This document shows positions 1 to 7,871 of a DNA stretch of 34,232 nucleotides, piece by piece (positions within the stretch are counted from its first letter, which is position 1; each line of letters starts with the position of its first letter). The notes beneath the pieces were generated by a model, which was not told where the DNA came from, searched no databases, and was given only the letters and a program-made list of their open reading frames with translations. The position numbers were made by a program, and so were the translations under genes. Source of the stretch: Methanobacteriota archaeon (lineage in GTDB: Archaea; Thermoplasmatota; E2; DHVEG-1); assembly GCA_903877165.1 (NCBI GenBank), contig CAIRCU010000036.1, forward strand, positions 1-34,232, written 5' to 3'.

Positions 1-608
1 ACATGCGTCGGCCCGATGTACCCCCGAAGCCGGTTCCCGTACGAGGCGTACGCAGTCAGGATCTGACCGAGGTCCAGCCGCTGGTCGATTCCATACAGCT
101 CCATGATCTTCTGCTTCACGGGCAGCACCCGCTCCAGACGCCGCTTGAGCCGCTGCATGTCGACGAGGTCCCCGGCACGGATCCCGTTGCGCGCGACCTT
201 GTCACTGTAGCAGGGTCCGATGCCACGTCCCGTCGTCCCGATCTTCCGGTCGCCCAGGATTTTCTCCTCTGCACCATCCAGGATCTTATGGTACGGCATG
301 ATGATGTTCGCACGATCGCTGATCCGAAGCCTGGGTTTCTTCCCCCGCTTCGTCAACTCCTCAATCTCATGGAGCAGCACCTCAGGGTCGATCACGACGC
401 CGTTGCCGATGACCCCGACCTTCCCCTGGATCACCCCGGAGGGTGTCACATGCAGCTTGAAGACGTCGTCGCCGACCTTGATGGTATGACCGGCGTTGTT
501 CCCCCCTTGGAACCGCACGACGTAATCCGCATCCTTCGCGTAGTAGTCAACAACCTTGCCTTTCCCCTCGTCCCCCCATTGGGTTCCTAACACAAGCGTC
601 GCAGGCAT
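1..608 (-). CDS. purA: Adenylosuccinate synthetase, N-terminal part (gene runs off the window)
   Basis: This enzyme joins IMP and aspartate using GTP to make adenylosuccinate, the first committed step to AMP; it is cytosolic. Reading the minus strand from the ATG at 608 gives about 202 residues that stay open to the window edge, so the C-terminal half is missing. The protein starts MPATLVLGTQWGDEGKGK. The GDEGKGK phosphate-binding loop falls at residues 12-18, with the catalytic Asp at 13, and GNNAGHT places the catalytic His at 41; both positions match the well-known bacterial enzyme. GTTGRGIGP, the IMP-binding segment, follows further on. The gene starts 14 bases after the OsmC-like gene stops, so the two probably share a transcript. 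Family assignment is secure; only the end is unseen. Confidence 0.95.
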   Translation of the reverse strand, partial: MPATLVLGTQWGDEGKGKVVDYYAKDADYVVRFQGGNNAGHTIKVGDDVFKLHVTPSGVIQGKVGVIGNGVVIDPEVLLHEIEELTKRGKKPRLRISDRANIIMPYHKILDGAEEKILGDRKIGTTGRGIGPCYSDKVARNGIRAGDLVDMQRLKRRLERVLPVKQKIMELYGIDQRLDLGQILTAYASYGNRLRGYIGPTH

Positions 609-622
609 GCCTCTTCGTCCCC

Positions 623-1018
623 TTACTCTGTCATCATTATATTGATCGTGAATTTCGGCGGGTGCTCCATATGTCTTTTCACCAGGCACGACCCGGCAGC
701 TCGGATGACCCCCGCATGGTACTTCTCCGGGAGATCCCGCGGGACGTGGACCGTCAGCTGGATATCCTCCACCAGGTGGCTGCTGGCATCCCTCTCCGCA
801 TGCAACGTCACCCTCAAACGATCTGAAGGGATCCCGTGCTGCTGGCAATACGACAGCACATAGTACCCCGAGCACGTCCCGATTGACGCCAGGAACAGGT
901 TGAACGGCGTCGGCGCCGCATTCGTCCCCTCGGGCTGCGGCTGGTCCGTAAGTACTGTGAACCCGTCAAAGCCCGCTTTCACTTGCTTCCCCCCGGGGAA
1001 AGTGATGTTCATCTCCAC
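623..1018 (-). CDS. OsmC/YhfA-like family protein
   Basis: 131 residues, the usual size for a short OsmC-family protein. Members of the family reduce organic hydroperoxides or bind small thiols in the cytosol, using two conserved cysteines. Both are present: Cys49 in ASIGTCSGYYV, at the start of the central helix, and Cys111 in AAGSCLVKRHMEHPP. The segment NAAPTPFNLFLASIGTC is typical of the YhfA-like branch, whose substrate is not established. The start is GTG at 1018, preceded by GGGGA eight bases upstream; an ATG two codons later is possible but sits too close to its only purine-rich stretch. The gene is first in a probable two-gene unit with purA. Family call is firm; a specific peroxidase role is not shown. 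Confidence 0.88.
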   Translation of the reverse strand: MEMNITFPGGKQVKAGFDGFTVLTDQPQPEGTNAAPTPFNLFLASIGTCSGYYVLSYCQQHGIPSDRLRVTLHAERDASSHLVEDIQLTVHVPRDLPEKYHAGVIRAAGSCLVKRHMEHPPKFTINIMMTE

Positions 1019-1120
1019 TAGGATCGTCCCCTGTGAATCACTCCCGTTCTAGGAGCCATGGGAGCATCGGTCTTGAGGTTATCAAAGTTACCCTTCCCGT
1101 TCGTACCGTGATAAAAATAG

Positions 1121-1147
1121 AAAGGAAAAAAAGGAGAAAAAAACCGA
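1121..1147 (-). terminator. T-rich termination region after the FG-GAP gene
   Basis: Just past the stop of the FG-GAP gene the minus strand reads through several runs of six to eight T. Archaeal RNA polymerase terminates at such oligo-T tracts without needing a hairpin, and none is seen here. It separates the FG-GAP gene from the OsmC-purA unit. Confidence 0.5.
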
Positions 1148-1155
1148 GAAGAAAA

Positions 1156-2364
1156 TTAGGTTGACGGCTGATACTTGAAGACCCACTCGGTGAAGTTCAT
1201 CCCGTTGGGGACGCCGACGTTACCGCAGTTAATCTCGTTCTTCCCGTCGTTGTCGCAGTCGCCGATGCAGACGACCGCCATCCATCCGAAGGTCGGCAGC
1301 TGCGCCTCCTCCACGTAGGTCGTCCCGTTCCACTGCAGGATATGGGTCACGCCCGCACCCGCGCACACCTCAGGGATGCCGTCGCCATCCACGTCACCCG
1401 CGTCAATGCCTTCGATCACCGGGTCACCTCCCTGCCACGTGATGTCGAACTGGGTCGCATAGCTTGTGCCGTCCCATTTGAAAATCGAAATCCGAGGCCC
1501 CTCGAAGCTGACGAGCAGCTCGGCCTTCCCATCGCCGTCGCAGTCCTTGCAGACGCAGCCGAAGGGAGCGTCTTGGTTCGGATTATACCGTTTCACAAGC
1601 GTCGAGGAAAACGCCTTGGCCGTCGCGTTCCATTTCAGGACGACGATTTGGCTGGCATAGGCGCAGGCGATCTCGTTCTTCCCGTCGCCGTTTAAATCCC
1701 CTAGCCCAGCCATGTACACATACCCGGAATACTGAGAGTCGTTCCACATGGCGACCCGTTGAAGAAACAAGCCGTTCCATCGGAGTACCGTGATTTCACC
1801 GACCTTGCCTTGCCCATGCCAGTCAGATCCACCACTGACGATGAGTTCATTCTTCCCGTCGTTGTCGCAGTCACCGATTAGGCAGTCTGCGCTGCCGCCG
1901 CCATGCCAGAAGATCCAGGGGTTCAAGCCAATCATTTTGTATCTCCCACCGGTATACTTGTAAATCTCATCGTACCAGGTGGCAGCGATTTCGTTCTTCC
2001 CGTCGTTGGTGACGTCGCCAATCGCCATGCCGCCCGCGTCGCAGTGCGTGAACGGGTAGAACGGCGGATGGAGCGCCTTGACTTGGGTGTAGTTCTGTAG
2101 TGTGTCATCCCATTTCATCACCCGGATCGTGCAGTCCCGGCCGCTGATGAGCAGCTCGTTCTTGCCGTCGTTGTCCGCATCACCGATCGGTTGGGGGCCT
2201 TGGTAGCGGGCGCCGGTGCTCGCATCACTCCCGTACTCCTGCTTCCATTGGATGACGTACCCCGATGTGGACGTCGCATGGACCGTAGTCTGCAGGAAAC
2301 AGGCTGTGAGCAGTCCATTCAGAACTAGCATCATGACTAGGAGAAATGGCACTATTTTCTTCAT
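1156..2364 (-). CDS. Exported FG-GAP/VCBS-repeat protein, probable seven-bladed beta-propeller
   Basis: 402 residues. A Lys-Lys plus hydrophobic N-terminus (MKKIVPFLLVMMLVLNGLL) is a signal peptide; LTAC at residues 19-22 resembles a lipobox, so lipid anchoring is possible. The mature part contains seven repeats with the Ca-binding core GDxDNDGKNE: GDADNDGKNEL, GDVTNDGKNEI, GDCDNDGKNEL, GDLNGDGKNEI, KDCDGDGKAEL, GDVDGDGIPEV and GDCDNDGKNEI. Seven such repeats make one closed integrin-alpha-like propeller. These domains act outside the cell in adhesion or protein-protein contact; no catalytic motif is visible. It has its own TATA box and lies downstream of an exported peptidase gene on the same strand. 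Partner and ligand are unknown. It could be a surface adhesin or part of a substrate-binding system. Confidence 0.85.
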   Translation of the reverse strand: MKKIVPFLLVMMLVLNGLLTACFLQTTVHATSTSGYVIQWKQEYGSDASTGARYQGPQPIGDADNDGKNELLISGRDCTIRVMKWDDTLQNYTQVKALHPPFYPFTHCDAGGMAIGDVTNDGKNEIAATWYDEIYKYTGGRYKMIGLNPWIFWHGGGSADCLIGDCDNDGKNELIVSGGSDWHGQGKVGEITVLRWNGLFLQRVAMWNDSQYSGYVYMAGLGDLNGDGKNEIACAYASQIVVLKWNATAKAFSSTLVKRYNPNQDAPFGCVCKDCDGDGKAELLVSFEGPRISIFKWDGTSYATQFDITWQGGDPVIEGIDAGDVDGDGIPEVCAGAGVTHILQWNGTTYVEEAQLPTFGWMAVVCIGDCDNDGKNEINCGNVGVPNGMNFTEWVFKYQPST

Positions 2365-2397
2365 ATTATCAACCCTTGAATCTTATATTATCCTGCC

Positions 2398-2410
2398 TCT
2401 ATATAAACCT
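2398..2410 (-). promoter_or_regulatory. TATA box of the FG-GAP gene
   Basis: On the minus strand the sequence AGGTTTATATAGAG lies about 40 bases ahead of the ATG at 2364. The spacing fits an archaeal TATA box with a short leader. It suggests independent transcription from the peptidase gene upstream. Confidence 0.5.
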
Positions 2411-2419
2411 GAGTATCTC

Positions 2420-3949
2420 TTAGGGATGGGGATGCCAGGGCATCTCCGTTTCAAAGGACGTCAGGTCGAGGTGGCTCCAGTCGTCGTAGTCGTTCTTGCC
2501 GTGGGAGCCATCCGAGTAGCCGATCATGTTGTACATATAGGCGTAGTTCATGATGCTATGGTAGGGGAGGAACTTCCACCAGTCCTTCATCCAGGGGAAC
2601 GCGCTGTTCTGGTTGTCGATGCCGGCGAACGCGTTCAGCCCGATGTTATGCCCCAGCTCATGCATGTAGGCGCTGCCGTACACGATGTCTCGCTTGTGTT
2701 CGGTGTTCGGGAAGATCTTCTTGTCGAGGCAAGAGCTGGAGATCTGGAAGGCGTCGAAGTAGGGAAGGTAGCCGTTCCAGAAATTGTAGCCCGCGTAGTT
2801 CGCATTATAGAGGACGATGCCGTAGTGGAAAATACCGCGGCGCCAGTTGCTCAGGTTCCCATGCAGGAAGTAGGCATAGTAATAACCGGAGAGATCCTGT
2901 CGTGTGTTGTTCTCTTTGAACGGGATGACGTCACTGCCGCCCATGGCGCCGTCGTCGATATGCAGGTCGATGTCGTGCTGCGCGAAGCACGTGCGGATCA
3001 TCTCCTTAGACTCAACAGGCAGGATACTCTGCGCACCGCTGGAGCTGTTCGCCATATGGTCCAGCTCGACGTAGATGTCCTTGTGGAAGGGATCCGCGCC
3101 CCACTGGGCGACCTTGAGTTCCTTGGTGTTGTTCAACCCGTCGTTGTCCAGGTCTTCGCTGGCGTGGCTGTCGTTGGTGAACGGGTCGTAGCCCCACAGC
3201 CAGTCCCAGGTGATGGGGATGCCGTCGTGGTTGGGGTCGTAGCCGGTGTAGTCCACGGCGGGATCTAGGTGATAGATATTGGTTTTCAGCCAGGCGGGGA
3301 TGCCGTCCGCGGACGGCGTCGTCTGGGTGATCGTGAAGTAGAGTTCGGCGTCGCGGTCGCGCTGGTTGATGCTGCCGTCGTCGCAGCCGTTGAGGTGCCC
3401 GTAGCCGCTGGGGTCGAACTCACTTGCCTCATGGAACGGCACGTAGTCGGTGCCGTTGTGGCCTTCGTCCCACCAGAACGCCCAGTCGTCGCCGACCCAG
3501 TGCCCGGTCATCAGGCTGTACTGGAGGTTGGCGACCGTGTCGTTGTACGTGTCGGAGCCCTCGTGGCAGGGGCTGAGGTCGCAGAGCTTGTTGGTGTTCG
3601 TGTCCCAAAGAGCTATGGTGATGTTGACCCAGGGGTCGTCGGTGGAGACCTGCTGGGTGACGGACCAGGTGTCGTAGACGTACGGCTGGTTCGTCCATAT
3701 CGGGCTGAGGTGGTGTTCGCCGCGGATGATGACGTCGACTTGGAAGCTGGGGCTCTTGAGGATTTTATCTAGGGATCGGATCTGGGTGACTGTCACCGTG
3801 ATGTTGGTCTGGTCGCCGGTCAGGGTATAGTTCTGTGATGGATGGCTTAGGTCTTGGATGTGTTGCGATGCGAGGACCGGTGAGGCCGGGATGCAGAACA
3901 GCGCGGTAATCATGATGCCTACTATCTTACAAAACACGGGGTAGTTCAT
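2420..3949 (-). CDS. Exported metzincin-like zinc metallopeptidase with calcium-binding repeats
   Basis: 509 residues from the ATG at 3949; a TTG three codons earlier is also possible, but AAGG nine bases ahead of the ATG favours the ATG. A signal peptide (MNYPVFCKIVGIMITALFC) is followed by a beta-rich region of about 200 residues. Next come Asp/Asn-rich thrombospondin type 3-like Ca-binding motifs (DPNHDGIP, DLDNDGLNNTKE) near residues 238-280. The C-terminal third holds HELGHNIGLNA (His430, Glu431, His434, Gly437), and SIMNYAY near 466 resembles a metzincin Met-turn. The third zinc ligand of the HExxHxxGxxH/D consensus is missing: Ala occupies that position. The protein is probably a cell-surface or secreted protease; its substrate is unknown. 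It has its own TATA box about 53 bases upstream. Confidence 0.82.
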   Translation of the reverse strand: MNYPVFCKIVGIMITALFCIPASPVLASQHIQDLSHPSQNYTLTGDQTNITVTVTQIRSLDKILKSPSFQVDVIIRGEHHLSPIWTNQPYVYDTWSVTQQVSTDDPWVNITIALWDTNTNKLCDLSPCHEGSDTYNDTVANLQYSLMTGHWVGDDWAFWWDEGHNGTDYVPFHEASEFDPSGYGHLNGCDDGSINQRDRDAELYFTITQTTPSADGIPAWLKTNIYHLDPAVDYTGYDPNHDGIPITWDWLWGYDPFTNDSHASEDLDNDGLNNTKELKVAQWGADPFHKDIYVELDHMANSSSGAQSILPVESKEMIRTCFAQHDIDLHIDDGAMGGSDVIPFKENNTRQDLSGYYYAYFLHGNLSNWRRGIFHYGIVLYNANYAGYNFWNGYLPYFDAFQISSSCLDKKIFPNTEHKRDIVYGSAYMHELGHNIGLNAFAGIDNQNSAFPWMKDWWKFLPYHSIMNYAYMYNMIGYSDGSHGKNDYDDWSHLDLTSFETEMPWHPHP

Positions 3950-3992
3950 GGGAAACAACCTTCATCTATGGTGATAAAATCATGTCCTTTCT

Positions 3993-4005
3993 ATTATATA
4001 TACCT
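3993..4005 (-). promoter_or_regulatory. TATA box of the metallopeptidase gene
   Basis: GGTATATATAATA on the minus strand, about 50 bases ahead of the ATG at 3949. The interval 3950-4147 between the Hdr operon end and this gene otherwise shows only a short T5 run near 4120 that could help end Hdr transcription. Confidence 0.5.
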
Positions 4006-4147
4006 TATTAAATATTGGTCTCGTGGAGCGTGAGGGGGGTGTTTTTCACTGGTTGGTTGGGAACGGAAGGGGCATGGAACCTCACTTACTCCTGATGTCC
4101 ATCCTGGTGGGATACCGAAAAAGAGTAGGATCCATAGGTCGAAGCGG

Positions 4148-7100
4148 TTACGTTATCTCTTGTATCATCGCAAGGATCTGCGAGTCCTTGAACCCCCGCT
4201 GCTGCATCGCGCCCGACGGGCATGCGCTCACGCACGTCCCGCAGCCCTGGCAGAGCCCTTCGTTGACTTTCGCCGTGATCGTTATTTTCCCATCCGCGGT
4301 CTCTTCCACGGATTCTATAGCATTGTACGGGCACGTCGGGATGCAGATTTTGCAGCCGCTGCATAGCTCCTTGGTGACGACAGCGGTGTTCGGCTCCGCA
4401 AGCAGCATCGGCTGCGCAAGGATCGTCGCGGCACGTGCCGCGGCCGCCTGCGCCTGATAAATCGACTCAGAGATGAACTTCGGGGTATGACAGCTGCCTG
4501 CGAGGAACACGCCGCGGGTCGCGAAATCCACGGGACGCAGCTTCACGTGCGCCTCGAGGAAGAACCCGTCGTCGTTCACTGGGACCTTTAAGAGTTTGCC
4601 GATGTCGCGGTTCTCCGCGTTCGGCGCCAGCCCCGTCGACAACACCAAAAAGTCGGCCGGGATCTTCAGTGTCTGTCGCAGCATCGGCTCCCAGACCTTC
4701 ACCACCAGGCCGCCCTTGTTCTCCACCTCCGGCTTCTTCTCCGTGGTGTACTGCAGGAACACGACGCCCTTCTCCCGCGCCTCTTTATAATATTTCTCTT
4801 TGAACCCGTACGTCATCAGGTCGCGATAGAGGATGTAGACCTCGGCCTTCGGATTCAACTCCTTGATCCGCAGTGCGTTCTTCACCGCGTGCATGCAGCA
4901 GATCCGGCTGCAGTACGGCCGCTTCTCATCCCGGTTCTCCACACACTGCAGCATCACATAACTCTGACCTGAGGAAATGTCCTGCGGGCCGCTGCCCGCA
5001 AGCTTCTGCTCTAATTCTGACTGAGTCATGACCCGCGGGTCCTTCCCGTAGTGATAGGACCGGGGTTTATACTCCGAAGCGCCGACCGCGACCACCACGA
5101 CCCCATGCTTGAACGGGACCTTCTCCTTCCCTGAAAATATCACGGATTCGTAGTTGCCCACGTAGCCCTTCAGGCTCCCCAGCTGCGCCGAGGTGTACAC
5201 CTTCAGACGAGGATGCGTACAGACCGCATCGATCAACGTCTTGGTCAATCTCGGGACATCGAGGCCGTCCACCGTATGGGTAATCGAGTTGAGGAATCCT
5301 CCGAGACGCGCCTCCTTCTCGACAAGGACGGTATCGTAGCCCTGGTCAGCAAGCGACAACGCGGCCGTCATCCCCGCGACACCTCCACCCAGAACTAGTG
5401 CCTTCTGCTTTACCGGGATCTTTGTCTCGGTGATCGGCTGCAGGAGCCGGGCTTTGGCTACGTTCATCCGCAGGAGCTGCTCGGCTTTCTCCGTCGCCTT
5501 CTGCGGCTGATCCATGTGCACCCAGGAGCACTGCTCCCGGATGTTCGTCATCTCCAAGAGATACGGGTTGAGCTGCGCATCCTGCAGACTCTTCTGGAAC
5601 AGCGGCTCGTGCGTCCGCGGCGTACACGCCGCGACGACAACCCGGTTCAGCTTATGGGTCTTGATCGCTGAGACGATCTTCTTCTGCGTATCCTCCGAGC
5701 ATGTATACAGGTTCGCATCCACGAACCCGACGTTCGGCAGTCCGGAGACATACTTCACCAGACGGGGAATGTCGAGGTAGCCGCCAATGTTGATGCCGCA
5801 GTGGCAGATGAACACCCCGACCCGCGGCTCCTCAGCGGAGACGTCACGCTCCGGAGGATACTTCCGTTCTTTGACCAGCGAGCCTTTCGCATCCTTCAGG
5901 AGTGCGGCTGCGTTCGCTGCCGCCGCAGACGCTTGCATCACGGACTCGGGGATCGCCTGTGGCTCGAGGAACGAGCCGACAGCGAACACCCCGGGTTTCA
6001 CGACGACGGGGGCCTCGGGGCTCGTCTGCACGAAGCCGAACTCGTTGGCATCGATCCCTAGTTTGGTAAGCAGTTCATTCTGATGTTCCTTCACTCCGCA
6101 TAGGCCGACGGATAGGACGACGAGATCGAAACGCTCCTTCTGCAGCTCCCCGCTGTCATCCTCATAGGTGATTGTCAAATCCTTGCTGGTTGGGTCTTCA
6201 ATGATATCGGAGATCCGGGAGCGGATGTACCGCAGGCCGTGCTCCTGCTTCGCCCGATTGATGTACCTGTCGAAATCCTTGCCGTAGGAGCGTACGTCGA
6301 TGTAGAACACGGTCGGCTCGATGTCCGAGGAGTGCTCCTTGGCGATCACCGCTTCTTTGGCGGTGTACATGCAGCACATCGCGGAGCAATACTCGTGGTT
6401 CACCGAGGCGTCCCGTGAGCCGACGCAATGCACCCATGCGACCTTCTTAGGATGCTGCTGGTCGCTGGGCCGCAGGATTTTCCCCTGGGTCGGGCCAGAG
6501 GCAGAAAGCACGCGTTCGAACTCCACGCTGGTGAGCACGTTCTTGAATCGTCGGTACCCGAACTCGGGTTTCACGACCGGGTCGAACGGCTGTGAGCCCG
6601 CCGCGAGGATCACCGCGCCGACATGCAATGACAGGGTCTTGGGCTGTTGGGTATGGTCGATGGCACCGGGTTTGCATTCCTTGTCGCAGCGGCCGCATTC
6701 CACGCAGCGACGTTTCCCATCACCGACCTTGTCGATGACGTAGCCGTTGGGGATGGCCTGCGGGAACGGCCTATAGATCGCCTTCCGCTTCGACAGTCCG
6801 TATTCAAAGGCATTGGGCAATGAGACGGGGCAGACCGCCTCGCAGCTGCCGCACGACGTGCATTTCTCCAAATCAACAAAACGTGGATTCTGTACGACGG
6901 AAACCGTGAAATTCCCCGGGGTTCCTTCGATTCCTTGTACTTCAGCGAGCGTGATGAGTTCGATGTTCGGATGCCGGGCGCAGTCCACGAGTTTTGGCGA
7001 CAAAATGCACATGGAGCAGTCGTTGGTCGGGAACGTCTTGTCCAGCTGCGCCATGACCCCGCCGATCGACGGCGATTTCTCCAGGAGATAGACCTTGAAG

Positions 7101-7192
7101 CCCATGTCCGCGAGGTCAAGTGCGGCTTGGACGCCGGCGATGCCGCCGCCGATGACCGCGACTGCGCCGACGACCTCAGGCTTTTTTGCCAT
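4148..7192 (-). CDS. Double HdrA-like flavin/iron-sulfur protein (truncated HdrA fused to a full HdrA)
   Basis: 1014 residues, against about 650 for a usual HdrA. HdrA is the FAD and [4Fe-4S] subunit of heterodisulfide reductase where electron bifurcation occurs. The first module lacks the HdrA N-terminal domain and starts at the FAD motif (IGGGIAGVQAALDLADMGF, about residues 13-31). It then carries KCTSCGSCEAVCP near 115, RCVECGRCDKECKPGAID near 163 and the Cys-rich GSRD/YCSAMCC region near 255-275. At about 457 a complete HdrA begins (VGVFICHCGINIGGYLDI), with a second FAD motif GGGVAGMTAALSLADQGY near 600 and YCSRICCMHAVKNAL later. Two ferredoxin motifs (CSGCKICIPTCP, CQGCGTCVSACP) close the protein. 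It is the last gene of the Hdr operon and overlaps the tandem HdrC-like gene by 17 bases, which suggests translational coupling. It is a paralogue of the 9438-13949 product without the GltD insert. Confidence 0.9.
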   Translation of the reverse strand: MAKKPEVVGAVAVIGGGIAGVQAALDLADMGFKVYLLEKSPSIGGVMAQLDKTFPTNDCSMCILSPKLVDCARHPNIELITLAEVQGIEGTPGNFTVSVVQNPRFVDLEKCTSCGSCEAVCPVSLPNAFEYGLSKRKAIYRPFPQAIPNGYVIDKVGDGKRRCVECGRCDKECKPGAIDHTQQPKTLSLHVGAVILAAGSQPFDPVVKPEFGYRRFKNVLTSVEFERVLSASGPTQGKILRPSDQQHPKKVAWVHCVGSRDASVNHEYCSAMCCMYTAKEAVIAKEHSSDIEPTVFYIDVRSYGKDFDRYINRAKQEHGLRYIRSRISDIIEDPTSKDLTITYEDDSGELQKERFDLVVLSVGLCGVKEHQNELLTKLGIDANEFGFVQTSPEAPVVVKPGVFAVGSFLEPQAIPESVMQASAAAANAAALLKDAKGSLVKERKYPPERDVSAEEPRVGVFICHCGINIGGYLDIPRLVKYVSGLPNVGFVDANLYTCSEDTQKKIVSAIKTHKLNRVVVAACTPRTHEPLFQKSLQDAQLNPYLLEMTNIREQCSWVHMDQPQKATEKAEQLLRMNVAKARLLQPITETKIPVKQKALVLGGGVAGMTAALSLADQGYDTVLVEKEARLGGFLNSITHTVDGLDVPRLTKTLIDAVCTHPRLKVYTSAQLGSLKGYVGNYESVIFSGKEKVPFKHGVVVVAVGASEYKPRSYHYGKDPRVMTQSELEQKLAGSGPQDISSGQSYVMLQCVENRDEKRPYCSRICCMHAVKNALRIKELNPKAEVYILYRDLMTYGFKEKYYKEAREKGVVFLQYTTEKKPEVENKGGLVVKVWEPMLRQTLKIPADFLVLSTGLAPNAENRDIGKLLKVPVNDDGFFLEAHVKLRPVDFATRGVFLAGSCHTPKFISESIYQAQAAAARAATILAQPMLLAEPNTAVVTKELCSGCKICIPTCPYNAIESVEETADGKITITAKVNEGLCQGCGTCVSACPSGAMQQRGFKDSQILAMIQEIT

Positions 7193-7871
7193 GTTCCTCC
7201 TTTGCTGGTGTCGGTGGCCGCTGACGGCCTTCGCGCTCCGCGAGTGTCTTGATGGCTTTCATGAGTTTGGGGATCTCCACGCCCTGGGGGCATTGGGTGA
7301 AGCAGCGGTGGTGCGAGCTGCAGATCTCCACGAACTTGTTCTCATACACGGGGTCTTTCATGCCCAGGACGACGTTCTTGATGACGCGTCGGGGCGAGTA
7401 GAGAGTGTCGAGTTCTCGCTCCGGGCAGCCGGCGGTACAGGTGCCGCAGGAGAAGCATTCGTAGAGGTTCTTGCCTTCCTTGGTGTCCGCGACCGCATAC
7501 TTGAATGAGGGGTCCATCCCTGTGTTTCGTGGTGTTCCGGTGGCGTCCTCGACTCTTTCGTCGGTGAGTCGTTGGTTGCGGACCGCGTTCATGACTTCCT
7601 TGACGTTGACCTTCTGCGGGCATTTCTCCAGGCAACGGTAGTGCGCGCTGCAGATCCAGACGAACTCATTAGCGTAGACTTCGTCCTTGAGCCCCAGGAT
7701 CGCCTTTCGGATGGTGACGCGCGCGTTCCATTCGGGATGCACATCCATCTCCGGGCAGCGGGCGGTGCAGGCGCCGCAGGCGAAGCACTTCAGGATGCCT
7801 TCCCCGCCTTCTTCGGCGGCGATGGCGTACTTGAAGGCTGGATCGATGCTTCGGGAGTCGATCGTGGTCAT
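7176..7871 (-). CDS. Tandem-duplicated HdrC-like iron-sulfur protein with Cys-to-His changes
   Basis: 231 residues made of two similar HdrC-like halves (about 8-100 and 118-210). HdrC normally wires electrons between HdrA and HdrB through two [4Fe-4S] clusters. Each half has one complete motif: CFACGACTARCP (Cys29, 32, 35, 39) and CFSCGTCTAGCP (Cys139, 142, 145, 149). The second motif of each half has His where the second Cys is expected: CSAHYRCLEKCP (Cys74, His77, Cys80, Cys84) and CSSHHRCFTQCP (Cys184, His187, Cys190, Cys194). These clusters may be His-ligated or 3Fe-type. The start shares one base with the upstream FrhB-like stop and the end overlaps the double-HdrA start. No HdrB is next to it, so it probably relays electrons between HdrA-type or FrhB-type partners. 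Confidence 0.85.
   Translation of the reverse strand: MTTIDSRSIDPAFKYAIAAEEGGEGILKCFACGACTARCPEMDVHPEWNARVTIRKAILGLKDEVYANEFVWICSAHYRCLEKCPQKVNVKEVMNAVRNQRLTDERVEDATGTPRNTGMDPSFKYAVADTKEGKNLYECFSCGTCTAGCPERELDTLYSPRRVIKNVVLGMKDPVYENKFVEICSSHHRCFTQCPQGVEIPKLMKAIKTLAEREGRQRPPTPAKEEHGKKA

Noticed and set aside
2216-3772. Long plus-strand open frames over the peptidase gene
   Set aside because: Val/Ala/Arg-rich shadows caused by GC-rich codons of the minus-strand gene; the minus frame has a signal peptide and catalytic motifs.
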